Source: JANXQG01 sp037147235
GTDB taxonomy: Bacteria > Planctomycetota > Planctomycetia > Pirellulales > Thermoguttaceae
Length of the DNA stretch: 45,527 bases
Assembly: GCA_037147235.1 (NCBI GenBank)
Contig: JBAWVO010000010.1
Location: 1-45,527 of the forward strand
Direction of reading: 5' to 3'
How positions within the stretch are numbered: the stretch's first letter is position 1; every line of letters begins with the position of its first letter. Below the pieces are notes generated by a model. That model was not told the origin of the DNA, did not search any database, and saw only the letters and a program-made list of their open reading frames with translations. This document shows positions 31,563 through 39,655 of this stretch, in pieces. A program made the position numbers and the translations under genes.

Positions 31563-31600
31563 AAAAAAACCGCCGGTCCTGCATCTACAGGACCGGCGGT
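31563..31600 (-). terminator. Rho-independent terminator of groES-groEL
   Basis: On the minus strand a perfect 13-bp stem (ACCGCCGGTCCTG with CAGGACCGGCGGT) with a 6-nt loop is followed at once by seven T residues. It lies 55 nt after the groEL stop codon. Confidence 0.9.
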
Positions 31601-31654
31601 CGTTTATTGATAAACTGGCGTCATTCGCGGGCAAAGCCGCGAGCGGTGACCGAA

Positions 31655-33280
31655 TTAGTACATATCCTCGCCGCCACCGCCTTGGGCCGGGGCACCCTTA
31701 TCTTCTTTGGGCTTTTCGGCCACCAAAGCGTCACTGGTCAACATCAAGGTGGCCACGCTGGCCGCATTCTGCAATGCGGTGCGGGTAACCTTGGTTGGGT
31801 CAACCACGCCGGCCTTGACGAGATCCTCATAGACGTTCGTCGCGGCGTTGTAGCCAAAGTTGCCTTTGCCTTCGGAAACCTTCTCGGCCACGATCCCGCC
31901 GTCCTGGCCGGCATTGTCGGCGATCTGGGTCACCGGAGCGCGGCAGGCCCGCAGCACGATCTTGTAGCCGACCTCTTCTTCCTGCACCAAGCCAACGGGC
32001 TTGACGTTGGCCGCGGCACGCAACAGTGCCACGCCGCCACCGGGAAGAATGCCTTCCTCGATCGCTGCGCGGGTGGCGTGCAGGGCGTCTTCGACGCGGG
32101 CCTTCTTCTCCTTCATCTCACACTCGGTCGCGGCCCCGACGTTGATCTTGGCCACGCCGCCTGCCAGCTTAGCCAAACGCTCCTCCAGCTTCTCGCGATC
32201 GTAGTCGCTGGTGGTGTTCTCGATCTCGCGGCGGATCTGCTCGATGCGGCCCTTGATGTCCGCGCTCTTGCCCGCACCTTCGATGACCGTGGTGTTGTCC
32301 TTGTCGATGACAATCTTCTTCGCCCGGCCCAGTTCGGCCAGGGTAATGTTCTCGAGCTTCTTGCCGAGGCTCTCGAAGATGGCGAAACCGCCGGTCAGGA
32401 TGCCGATGTCTTCGAGCATGGCCTTGCGGCGATCTCCATAACCCGGGGCCTTGATGGCGGCCACTTTGATCGTACCGCGGAGGCGGTTGATGACCAGCGT
32501 GGCGAGTGCCTCGCCGTCAACGTCTTCGGCGATGATCAACAGCGGCTTGCCGGAATTGACCACCTTCTCCAGGATCGGCACGAGTTCCTTGATGTTGGAA
32601 ATCTTCTTCTCGTGAATCAGGATGTAAGCGTCCTCAAGTACCGCTTCCATCGCTTGCGGATCGGTGACGAAGTAGGGCGAGAGATAGCCGCGATCAAACT
32701 GCATGCCTTCGACCCACTCGACCTCGGTGGCCAGGCTCTTCCCTTCGTCGACGGTGATGACACCGTCCTTGCCGACCTTCTCCATGGCGTCGGCCAGGAG
32801 CTTGCCGATTTCGGGATCGTTGTTGGCGGCGATGGTGCCGACCTGGGCGATCTCTTCCTTCTTGTTCTTGACCGAGATTGACATGCTCTTGAGCTTGTCG
32901 GTAATGTCGGCGACGGCCTTCTCCATGCCCGACTTGAGTTGCACGGGATTCACGCCCGCAACAACGGCCCGGAGGCCTTCGTTGAACAGGGCCTCGGCGA
33001 GGATGGTGGCGGTGGTGGTGCCGTCGCCAGCCTTGTCGCTGGTCTTCGAGGCAACCTCGCGGACCATGCGGGCACCCATATTTTCATAAACGTCTTCCAG
33101 GTCGATTTCCTTGGCGACCGTGACACCGTCTTTGGTGACCGTCGGCGAGCCAAAGCTCTTCTGGAGGATGACGTTGCGTCCCCGGGGGCCGAGTGTGACT
33201 CGGACCGCCTGGGCCAGCTTGGAAACACCGCGGCGCAGGGCGTCGCGTGCTTCCTGGTCGAATGCAATCAATTTGGACAT
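31655..33280 (-). CDS. groEL: 60 kDa chaperonin GroEL
   Basis: 541 residues. Landmarks of group I chaperonins: VRVTLGPRGRNVILQKSFGSPTVTKDGVTVAKEI, the GDGTTTATILAEAL nucleotide site, ANNDPEIG, YLSPYFVTDPQ, KAPGYGDRRKAMLEDIGILTGG and AAIEEGILPGGGVALLRA. The tail is GAPAQGGGGEDMY instead of the GGM repeats of E. coli GroEL. The barrel folds proteins in the cytoplasm with GroES. The gene follows groES by 79 nt and is followed by the terminator at 31563. No CIRCE dyad was found upstream. Planctomycetes often carry several groEL genes; only this one is in the window. Confidence 0.95.
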   Translation of the reverse strand: MSKLIAFDQEARDALRRGVSKLAQAVRVTLGPRGRNVILQKSFGSPTVTKDGVTVAKEIDLEDVYENMGARMVREVASKTSDKAGDGTTTATILAEALFNEGLRAVVAGVNPVQLKSGMEKAVADITDKLKSMSISVKNKKEEIAQVGTIAANNDPEIGKLLADAMEKVGKDGVITVDEGKSLATEVEWVEGMQFDRGYLSPYFVTDPQAMEAVLEDAYILIHEKKISNIKELVPILEKVVNSGKPLLIIAEDVDGEALATLVINRLRGTIKVAAIKAPGYGDRRKAMLEDIGILTGGFAIFESLGKKLENITLAELGRAKKIVIDKDNTTVIEGAGKSADIKGRIEQIRREIENTTSDYDREKLEERLAKLAGGVAKINVGAATECEMKEKKARVEDALHATRAAIEEGILPGGGVALLRAAANVKPVGLVQEEEVGYKIVLRACRAPVTQIADNAGQDGGIVAEKVSEGKGNFGYNAATNVYEDLVKAGVVDPTKVTRTALQNAASVATLMLTSDALVAEKPKEDKGAPAQGGGGEDMY

Positions 33281-33359
33281 GACTATGGTTCTCCTTCAAG
33301 TCTCTTGGGCGATGACTCTCGCCGCGGATTTTGATTTTGGTTGTGTCTGGTTCGACGTC

Positions 33360-33692
33360 TTAGCCGAGCACTGCGAGAATGTCGTCTTCACGCATCAGCA
33401 GCAGTTCGCGGTCGCCGAGCTTGAACTGCTCGCCCGCATAGGAAGTAAAGAGGACGCGATCGCCGGCCTTGACCTGCAGGACCGTCCGTTTGCCATCCTT
33501 GTTGAGCTTTCCTTCGCCGACGCTGATCACGGTGCCTCGGGTCGGCTTGTCCTTGGCGGAGTCGGGCAGAACGATGCCGCCAGCCGTCACGGATTCCGAT
33601 TCCTCCCGCTCGATTACAACCCGGTCGCCCAGGGGTTGGAGTTGAACTTTTTCTTCACAGGAACAGTTTTCTTTCTTATCTTTCTTCGCCAT
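33360..33692 (-). CDS. groES: 10 kDa chaperonin GroES with N-terminal extension
   Basis: 110 residues from ATG at 33692 after GGAGG. The core begins VQLQPLGDRVVIEREE, then GGIVLPDSAKDKPTRGTVISVGEG, the mobile loop, RVLFTSYAGEQF and a final LMREDDILAVLG. About 17 residues (MAKKDKKENCSCEEK) precede the normal start; this is unusual and holds a C-S-C pair. GroES caps GroEL. Start choice is backed by the ribosome-binding site; an earlier ATG would lengthen it more. It is the first gene of the operon. Confidence 0.95.
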   Translation of the reverse strand: MAKKDKKENCSCEEKVQLQPLGDRVVIEREESESVTAGGIVLPDSAKDKPTRGTVISVGEGKLNKDGKRTVLQVKAGDRVLFTSYAGEQFKLGDRELLLMREDDILAVLG

Positions 33693-33983
33693 GCGTCGCC
33701 TCCGCAATTCCACAAGGATGAATCATTTGTTCGACCGACCGCAAAACCATCACGGACGGGTGGTCAATAGTTCTGCCAAACTTGCGCATCACTGCGCTGG
33801 CGGCGAGAGGAGGGAGCAAGTGGCGCGCCAATAGCAGCGACTGTAACGCAAGTCCTTATGAAGTAGTGCTTTGCGTGAACTAGCGAAAAACACGGACTGC
33901 CGAAATCGGTTGGTGGTTGGCGGAGTAAGGGTATCGAGCGGTATTGCGCCTGCCGTTTTGGCAGGATTGAGGGGTCTGCTGCC

Positions 33984-34110
33984 GTAGGGTGCGTGGAGCG
34001 AACCGGCCGGAAAATGGTGGGTTGCGCACGAAGTCGAGACGCTGACAGCACTTACCGCTGTTCAAGATCAGTTCGCGTAACGCACCGTTCGATGCTTCAC
34101 CCACCCTACG
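33984..34110 (-). repeat. 127-bp interspersed repeat, copy 2 (inverted relative to copy 1)
   Basis: Reverse complement matches 1772-1898 at about 121 of 127 positions. It sits in the 449-nt gap 33693-34141 upstream of groES and downstream of the thioredoxin/FGE gene. I recognise nothing else in the gap. Confidence 0.8.
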
Positions 34111-34141
34111 GCTTGTCAGCCTTGATCATAACCTTCCAACG

Positions 34142-37100
34142 CTAGGGTGTTTCCACAACAACCCGAAACCCTAGCATGTTGGTCCGGGTGGCGGATGCCT
34201 CCATGCGGCGAACGGCAGAGCGGCAGTAGTTGGGGCCGCTTTGCCAACTTCCGCCCCGGGCTACGTGATACGTGCCCCCTCCAGGGCCGGTCGTGTCGGT
34301 GAGCGGCCCTTTCGGCTTGAGGAGTTCCGGGTCGTACCAGTCGGCAGACCACTGCCAAGCATTGCCCGTCATGTCGTAAAGCCCGAAAGCATTCGCCTTG
34401 AACTTTCCCACCGGCGACGTGAAAACGTGTCCGTCATCCCAATCAAAAGCCAACCAGCCCGGGAATTTCTTGGCGGCAGTCCGGTCGGCGGCATTGCACC
34501 ACCCGATTCCTTGCTCGGGGCGGCAACCCCAGGGATATATCGTCTCCGTTCCTGCGCGGCAGGCATATTCCCAGCGGGCCTCCGTGGGAAGTCGGACGGT
34601 CTTACCGCTGGTTCGTCCGAGCCAGTTACAGAACTCGACGGCATCGTTCCACGACACGCAGACGACCGGGTGATCGTCGTTCTGGTCGAATCCACACTTA
34701 CGCCAAGAGGCCCCTTCGACCTTCTGCCATCCGCCATTCCATACCAGCGCCCAACCTTCCTGCTCGGCCTCGGTCTTGTAGTTGGTCTGCTGGACGAAGG
34801 CGGCAAACTGGCTGCGGGTCACGTGATGGACGCCCATGTAGAACGGTTTGGCGAAGTATCTGTGTCGCTGGGGCACCTCGTCATCGAAACACCCTTTACC
34901 ATTTGGCGGCGATCCCATCCAGACGCTCCCGGCGGGAATGAGGGCAAATTTCATGGCGACCTTGCCGCCCAAATCGAGCGAGATCTCCGTGGTTCCGCCG
35001 CTCGCGGGCCTGGGCTTGGAGAGCGAGGACATATTCCGATAGTCCATGGAACCCATTCTCGCGGGACGCCCCCATCGGTAAATCGTGCCATTGCGGCCCA
35101 GGAACACGGACCGCGGCATGTCGTAGATATCCAATTCCCGGGCAAGCGAATCGTCCTGGCCCAGGCCGCTGAAGACGTGTATCCACCCTTTGTACTCGTC
35201 GTGCTGCTTCAGATACTTCTCCACTTTCTCGCGCGAGCGATCGAGGTTCACGCCGATGACGATCATGTCCTGGTTGGGATCCGGTGCCATGCCCTGCCCC
35301 GAACGCATTTCAGGAGTGGCAAACGCCGGGCAAGCGATCGACCAGAAGTGGATCATCACCAGTTTGCCCTTCAGATCCACTAATCGCAGCGTGCCGCCGT
35401 CAAGCTTCGGCAGCTCGCCGCGGACCTCCCGCGGCACTGCCCCGCCGAACGGAAGCGAAGGCTCGACCTGCGTGGTTTGAGCGTCAACATTCACATCGCA
35501 GAAGTCGCGGAGGAAACCGCGGACTTTCGGACACTGGTCCACATAGCCGCCAAGCTCGGCAACAAGCGCCACGCGTGTGTCTTCGTCGCCACACTCCATG
35601 GCAAGTACCACCCCGAGAACGCCCGCCGCCCAATTCAACTTCCCGTGGGCATAATTTTCAACGAACGCGTCGATCCGCTGGGCCGACTCCTGGCGGGAAA
35701 ACTCGCCGGCAGCCAGCTCACCGGATGCCCGCACATAGTCGGCCAGGAGCCGCGACGGGCCTTCCGCCTTGGACTGCAATATCCGTGCGGCAATTGCTTG
35801 CGCCTGTTTCGCAAGGGCCTTGTCTGGGGTTTTGTCTGGGGTCTCCGTAGCCAGCCACCGTGCAGCCACGAGCATCGCATTCCACACCACGGGGAGATTC
35901 GCCGCGCGCGGGTGATTCTTTTCGATCGTCCGGCCAAGCTCCAACGCTTCGCGCAAGGCGGCAGCCTTCCGGTCCTTGCTCAGGCCCAGGGCGGGCGGGA
36001 GAAGAACTTTCCGGCGGAGTTCGTTCAGTTGCTCGGCGGGTACTTCGGCGGCACCCTCACCCACGACCCCTCTCACAGAAGGAGATGGGAGTAGAAACTC
36101 GCCCGAACGGTAGTAGGGCATCCGAATGGCTGTTTCGCGAATCTGGCCCATGATATCACGGACTGTATTGCAGAACTGCGACCAAGGCTGCACGCCTCCG
36201 TGGTAGTTGTCGGAAATCACGCGGCCATCAGGACCGATGAGCCAGTAAGCCGGCAGCGTTTGGACACGATACTTCCGGAACGTCGGGTCGTTCAGGCCTA
36301 ACCCACTACACGTCTGGGGCCAATCCACGCCCACGCACTCGTCGCGGATAAACCTGGCGACACGTGTACGGTCGGAATCGAGGTTCACGCCCACGAACTC
36401 CACCCCGGCGGCGCGGAAAGGTTTGTATTGCGGCCAGAGACTGACCACACCCTTGGCGGCGCGTTCCACTAGGCCCGATTTCGCCATGGACCAGAAGTGG
36501 ACCACGGTAAACTTTCCCAGTGTGTCGCGGGGCAAGGTGAGTACCGAGCCGTCCAGGCAGACCAGTCGTGCGTTCATCAACCGACCTGGAAAAGGATTGA
36601 TGTGTTCGGCTTCCAGGAATTCGATCACTCCCGGGGCACTAACATGTTTCTCCGAGAGTTGTTGTAGATAGTCGCTGCGGGTCGGGGTGCCGGCCATCCG
36701 GCAGAATTCCGCCGCCCCCACCATGGCCTTAGGCTCGCCCGACGTGCCTCGGTAGCGGGCCACAAACGCCGCGAGTTCATCCGCGGCCTCGGCCGGGTAG
36801 TCGGCCAGTTCGTTGATCCTGCCACGCACGAACAGCATCTCGGCCATGACTCGGCTCTCGGGCGGCGCGGAAGAATTTGCAATCCGGCTTGCGATCTCCG
36901 ATACAAGCTGGCGTGCCTCGGCCGAGCCTTCCAGGGTCGCGAGGCCCTTGGCAGCCGCCATCATCAACTCCCGGACCTCGTAGAGGTTTGCCGCCTGGGC
37001 GTACTGCCGCTCGGCCCACCTGCCCTCGCGGAGAATCGCCTCGTAGCGATGGACCTTGTCGTTCTCGGAGACGTTGGGCGTCTTAGTTTCCTCGGGAATA

Positions 37101-37303
37101 TATTGGGCGCGCAGCCGAACCAGTAGCGCGGCGGGCACTTCGGTTTGGGACGCGGGCAAGGAGGGTTTCGGGGACGGTTCGCCGGCCAGGACTGAGGCCG
37201 GAAGCAGCCAGATTAACGTAACAGCGATTCGGATCGCCGAAGGATGGGTTCCCGGATGGTTTGGAGAACCCGTTCTACAATGTGCGCCGTTCGCGTGTTG
37301 CAT
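34142..37303 (-). CDS. Exported protein with two thioredoxin-like domains and an FGE-sulfatase domain
   Basis: 1053 residues. A signal-like hydrophobic segment (IRIAVTLIWLLPASVLAG) begins near residue 24. After a helical region come two TlpA/AhpC-like domains: about 250-390 (FTVVHFWSMAKSGLVE, GVNLDSD, YRVQTLPAYWLIGPDGRVI) and about 625-765 (LVMIHFWSIACPAFAT, GVNLDRS, LDIYDMPRSVFLGRNGTI). In both, the C-x-x-C pair is lost. The C-terminal domain (about 800-1053) is FGE/SUMF1: IPAGSVWMGSPPNG, HHVTRSQFAAF, LPTEARWEYACRAGTE, GNAWQWSADWYD, ARGGSWQSGPNYCRSAVR and LGFRVVVE, again with only one of the two catalytic-type cysteines. Redox activity of the thioredoxin folds is unlikely. An LPSPSxRGxxGEG repeat interrupts the region after the first thioredoxin domain (36057-36092). 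Confidence 0.75.
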   Translation of the reverse strand: MQHANGAHCRTGSPNHPGTHPSAIRIAVTLIWLLPASVLAGEPSPKPSLPASQTEVPAALLVRLRAQYIPEETKTPNVSENDKVHRYEAILREGRWAERQYAQAANLYEVRELMMAAAKGLATLEGSAEARQLVSEIASRIANSSAPPESRVMAEMLFVRGRINELADYPAEAADELAAFVARYRGTSGEPKAMVGAAEFCRMAGTPTRSDYLQQLSEKHVSAPGVIEFLEAEHINPFPGRLMNARLVCLDGSVLTLPRDTLGKFTVVHFWSMAKSGLVERAAKGVVSLWPQYKPFRAAGVEFVGVNLDSDRTRVARFIRDECVGVDWPQTCSGLGLNDPTFRKYRVQTLPAYWLIGPDGRVISDNYHGGVQPWSQFCNTVRDIMGQIRETAIRMPYYRSGEFLLPSPSVRGVVGEGAAEVPAEQLNELRRKVLLPPALGLSKDRKAAALREALELGRTIEKNHPRAANLPVVWNAMLVAARWLATETPDKTPDKALAKQAQAIAARILQSKAEGPSRLLADYVRASGELAAGEFSRQESAQRIDAFVENYAHGKLNWAAGVLGVVLAMECGDEDTRVALVAELGGYVDQCPKVRGFLRDFCDVNVDAQTTQVEPSLPFGGAVPREVRGELPKLDGGTLRLVDLKGKLVMIHFWSIACPAFATPEMRSGQGMAPDPNQDMIVIGVNLDRSREKVEKYLKQHDEYKGWIHVFSGLGQDDSLARELDIYDMPRSVFLGRNGTIYRWGRPARMGSMDYRNMSSLSKPRPASGGTTEISLDLGGKVAMKFALIPAGSVWMGSPPNGKGCFDDEVPQRHRYFAKPFYMGVHHVTRSQFAAFVQQTNYKTEAEQEGWALVWNGGWQKVEGASWRKCGFDQNDDHPVVCVSWNDAVEFCNWLGRTSGKTVRLPTEARWEYACRAGTETIYPWGCRPEQGIGWCNAADRTAAKKFPGWLAFDWDDGHVFTSPVGKFKANAFGLYDMTGNAWQWSADWYDPELLKPKGPLTDTTGPGGGTYHVARGGSWQSGPNYCRSAVRRMEASATRTNMLGFRVVVETP
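36057..36092 (-). repeat. In-frame palindromic-type repeat in the Trx/FGE gene
   Basis: On the minus strand it reads CTCCCATCTCCTTCTGTGAG and continues AGGGGTCGTGGGTGAGGG, which gives LPSPSVRGVVGEG. It is a diverged relative of the malQ insert at 19038. It lies in the linker after the first thioredoxin domain and preserves the frame. Confidence 0.65.
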
Positions 37304-37418
37304 GATATATTACCGTTTCCACGGACAGCCAACCTCATGTTCAAGGTGATTGTCCAACAAAGGCAGGCTTGCTTAGAGCGTGTTACAACATTTCGATACA
37401 GTCGGTAAGGCCGGTATC

Positions 37419-37703
37419 TCAGAGCATCGGGCCTGGGGGATCTTCCGCGGTTGGCTTGTCTTTGCTCTTCGCACAATAGTCGCCAGGCCGGTACGTGTCG
37501 GTATGGCGAAAGATCCTCTGTTTCTCCAGATTGGTGTACGTGTAGAAGATGATCTTCACTTGGTCTTTCTCCACGCGGACCTGCGGCGGCCAGTACTTCG
37601 GCTCTGCTTCCAGCCACTTCCAAGTATCGCGATTACCGAGCGAAATGTCCAGCGGAGGCCGGCCTTCCTCCCTGCATGACCCCACCCGCATGACCCCCTG
37701 CAT
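37419..37703 (-). CDS. Hypothetical ORF, possibly a gene fragment
   Basis: 94 residues. The part RPPLDISLGNRDTWKWLEAEPKYWPPQVRVEKDQVKIIFYTYTN looks like a soluble protein segment. Its first codons lie in a GGGTCATGC(A/G)GGG tandem-repeat stretch (37676-37714), so the true start is uncertain. No recognised domain; it may be the end of a lost gene. The rest of 37304-37944 contains only the 52-bp duplication. Confidence 0.3.
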   Translation of the reverse strand: MQGVMRVGSCREEGRPPLDISLGNRDTWKWLEAEPKYWPPQVRVEKDQVKIIFYTYTNLEKQRIFRHTDTYRPGDYCAKSKDKPTAEDPPGPML

Positions 37704-37721
37704 GACCCCACCCTTGTCTTG

Positions 37722-37825
37722 CTAATATGCACTGGTTAGACTCAGAGCTTCAGGAAATCAAAATTCCTATTCTCTAATATGCACTGGTTAGACTCAGAGC
37801 TTCAGGAAATCAAAATTCCTATTCT
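37722..37825 (+). repeat. Perfect 52-bp tandem duplication
   Basis: Unit 37722-37773 is repeated without mismatch at 37774-37825. Each unit holds an ATG that opens the reading MHWLDSELQEIKIPIL. Because 52 is not a multiple of three, the first copy ends in a stop at the junction (CTC TAA), and the second copy's frame does not run into the downstream ORF. Confidence 0.95.
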
Positions 37826-37944
37826 CTGGACAGGGTATATTAGCCCCACTTGTCTTTCCCGGCAATGTTCGCATAAGCCCCATATTTAGAAGGTTATTCG
37901 TAAAGAAAGACGGAAACGATCAGGCGCACCGCTTCCTCGGATTT

Positions 37945-38379
37945 ATGTCAAAAAACGGCGTCGCGTTGACGGAGTCGAATTACATACCGTTCTATGTGGT
38001 TTATGCATACCTGTCGAGTTCGCAATTTGCCGCGGTCACGGACGGCAAGACGGTTTGCATCGTGACGGCTGATTTCGACGCGGATGCCTGCGCAGCTTGG
38101 TTCGCACTGGCCGGTTCCCGCCCTAAACTTGTTCATGTCCCGATTTCGGATTCATACGTTGCGACTCGATGGAACACGATGCGAGATCAGGTTTTCAATA
38201 CAATTACGGCTAAACCTGATTGCTTCATGGTTGGGGCGGGGGTCGGTGCCCTCCAAATCCGTGCCGATGCCGCAAAGCGTTTTTCCGTTCCGGCAATCGA
38301 CTCCGGGCATATCCTCAATATGATGAATAACCTGGAGAAAAAATCCCAAGGGCCACGTCTCTTTACCTTCCGCCGATGA
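37945..38379 (+). CDS. Partial GT-D-type (DUF1792-like) glycosyltransferase fragment
   Basis: 144 residues from ATG; the same frame is open upstream to about 37799 (reading VKKDGNDQAHRFLGF before the ATG) but lacks a start there. The C-terminal segment KPDCFMVGAGVGALQIRADAAKRFSVPAIDSGHILN resembles the GT-D fold, where a V-G-A-G strand and an A-I-D-x-G-H end mark the family. The nucleotide-binding N-terminal half is missing. The 52-bp duplication lies where the missing start would be, and its ATG is in another frame, so this is more likely a broken gene than a functional enzyme. Function of the intact parent is an inference. Confidence 0.45.
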   Translation: MSKNGVALTESNYIPFYVVYAYLSSSQFAAVTDGKTVCIVTADFDADACAAWFALAGSRPKLVHVPISDSYVATRWNTMRDQVFNTITAKPDCFMVGAGVGALQIRADAAKRFSVPAIDSGHILNMMNNLEKKSQGPRLFTFRR

Positions 38380-38436
38380 ACGATCCGCTCAAGCCAACTG
38401 AAGAAAAAAGCGAGTCCAAAAGTAGGAAAGATAAGA

Positions 38437-38840
38437 ATGGATCAAGGCATGTTTGATCGCGCTTTGTAATTCGCGGACGGTGCCCGGCCAATTGTGCTGC
38501 TTGAGAAGCTGCATGGCCTCGGGCGATACGCCATGCACGCGGCGATCGAATTCGCGGTTCATGCGACCGAGGAAGTAAGTCACCAGCAGCGGGATATCGT
38601 CGAGCCGCTCGCGTAGCGGCGGGATGCGGATTGTCAGGACATTAAGGATCGGCGCATCAATAAGTGTCGCAAGAAAAGTAGCAGGCACACTCCGTGTGCC
38701 GTCTGCCCCTGCTCGGCGAACGCGCAAAACACGACAGTTATTGGTGCGCCGGTCCTAAGCCGGTAGAAAAGATCCTGCCGGAATCGGCCGGCCGCCGCCA
38801 GCGATTCGAGATCCTGGTTGGTCGCGGCGATGAGTCGCCC
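38437..38840 (-). pseudogene. Sigma-54 interaction (AAA+) regulator fragment split by a MITE
   Basis: Two pieces on the minus strand fit the central AAA+ domain of NtrC-type activators. The upstream piece ends RLIAATNQDL...GRFRQDLFYRL; the downstream piece begins NVLTIRIPPLRERLDDIPLL and contains NWPGTVRELQ. Removing 38646-38755 plus one TAA copy joins them in frame as FYRL-NVLTIRIPPL, the normal family sequence. The Walker A region, the sensor domain and the C-terminal DNA-binding domain are all missing, so the gene was truncated on both sides as well as interrupted. It is not expected to be functional. Confidence 0.9.
38646..38755 (-). mobile_element. 110-bp MITE-like element, copy A
   Basis: It has 24-nt terminal inverted repeats (21 of 24 matching) starting GGACCGGCGCACCAATAA on the minus strand, a central GGCACAC-GGA-GTGTGCC hairpin and no coding capacity for a transposase. 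TAA stands on both sides (38643-38645 and 38756-38758), a 3-bp target-site duplication. It is 105 of 110 positions identical to the reverse complement of 43848-43957. Confidence 0.9.
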
Positions 38841-38907
38841 GCCCCTAAAGTGGTAAGTGCCGGTATAACCCCGCTCTGTCGACCCCGCTCTGTCCGGCGG
38901 GTGGGTG

Positions 38908-39130
38908 TGGACGAAACTCATGATGATGTGCCCGCCGCGGCCGATCCGCCCTCGGCTCGCCAGATCACCGTCTCCTCTCCCGACTTGTACGATGCCGTGG
39001 CAACGTAGTCGCCGCCATGCTGGCCGACAGTGACTATCGCATCACGGGAGCGGAAGGCGCTAAGGTGTTTCCGCAATACGACTTACGCGATCTACACAAC
39101 GCTCATGGAACCCGAGGACCGTTGCTTTAA
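38908..39130 (+). pseudogene. Unrecognised gene remnant with a frameshift
   Basis: Two overlapping frames look protein-like in succession: VDETHDDVPAAADPPSARQI then SPDLYDAVAT stops at 39008, while another frame continues VAAMLADSDYRITGAEGAK and VFPQYDLRDLHN to a stop at 39130. Together they would read as one protein with a frameshift near 39005. I do not recognise the family. The remainder of 38380-39255 holds no convincing gene. Confidence 0.3.
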
Positions 39131-39255
39131 CGATTTTCTTGGCGATTTGATGTCCTATGAACGGCAGATCGCTCGCTTTCTATATCCGTGGGCAGTAATA
39201 AGTAACCAAGGAAGCCGGCATACCGGCGACCAACCAAACACAAAGGAGATCGGTC

Positions 39256-39570
39256 ATGCGTCTGAAATCATTAGTCGGAATGGGTCTTGCTTCGGTCCTG
39301 GCGTTGAACGGGGGAGGAATCCAGCAAACCAACGCTGTCGGGGGGGAACACTACTCGGTGTTGGTTTCTTCTTCCTACGTGTTGTTGCCTCCAACGGTCG
39401 TTGTTTGCGCTGATGTGCAATATGCTCGCGGCGCCCGCAAATTCATTTTTACCATCAGGACGAGATCCGGTTACGTAGACACCGTTGCAATTTACGCTCC
39501 TGGTCTCAAGAAAGCTATCGACAAGCTACGGGAACACCATCCCCACGCCACGATCCTTGCAGTGAATTAG
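39256..39570 (+). CDS. Small secreted protein of unknown function
   Basis: 104 residues. AAAGGAG stands before the ATG. A signal peptide (RLKSLVGMGLASVLALNGGGIQQTNA) leaves a mature domain of about 75 residues: YSVLVSSSYVLLPPTVVVCADVQYARGARKFIFTIRTRSGYVDTV, then LKKAIDKLREHHPHATILAVN. The second half looks like a beta-strand and helix pair. No family recognised. It is followed by the beta-repeat protein in the same direction. Confidence 0.6.
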   Translation: MRLKSLVGMGLASVLALNGGGIQQTNAVGGEHYSVLVSSSYVLLPPTVVVCADVQYARGARKFIFTIRTRSGYVDTVAIYAPGLKKAIDKLREHHPHATILAVN

Positions 39571-39655
39571 CTTGACGAAGATTACGCCAAAAGTGCGCCC
39601 GCTCGTTGCGGGCACAAATCGCCAGAAGAATTCTATTCAAGAAGGAGAATTTCCA

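Noticed and set aside
31607..32881. A 424-codon plus-strand open frame
   Set aside because: It is antisense to groEL, which is fully recognised; long antisense frames are common in GC-rich coding DNA.
33693..33990. CIRCE heat-shock operator before groES
   Set aside because: No TTAGCACTC-N9-GAGTGCTAA-like dyad was found by reading the gap.
37676..37714. Possible CRISPR-like repeat (GGGTCATGC tandem)
   Set aside because: Units are short and lack spacers of constant length; it is a small degenerate tandem repeat.
39030..39413. A 127-codon plus-strand open frame
   Set aside because: It overlaps the well-supported secreted-protein gene and shows no protein-like composition.
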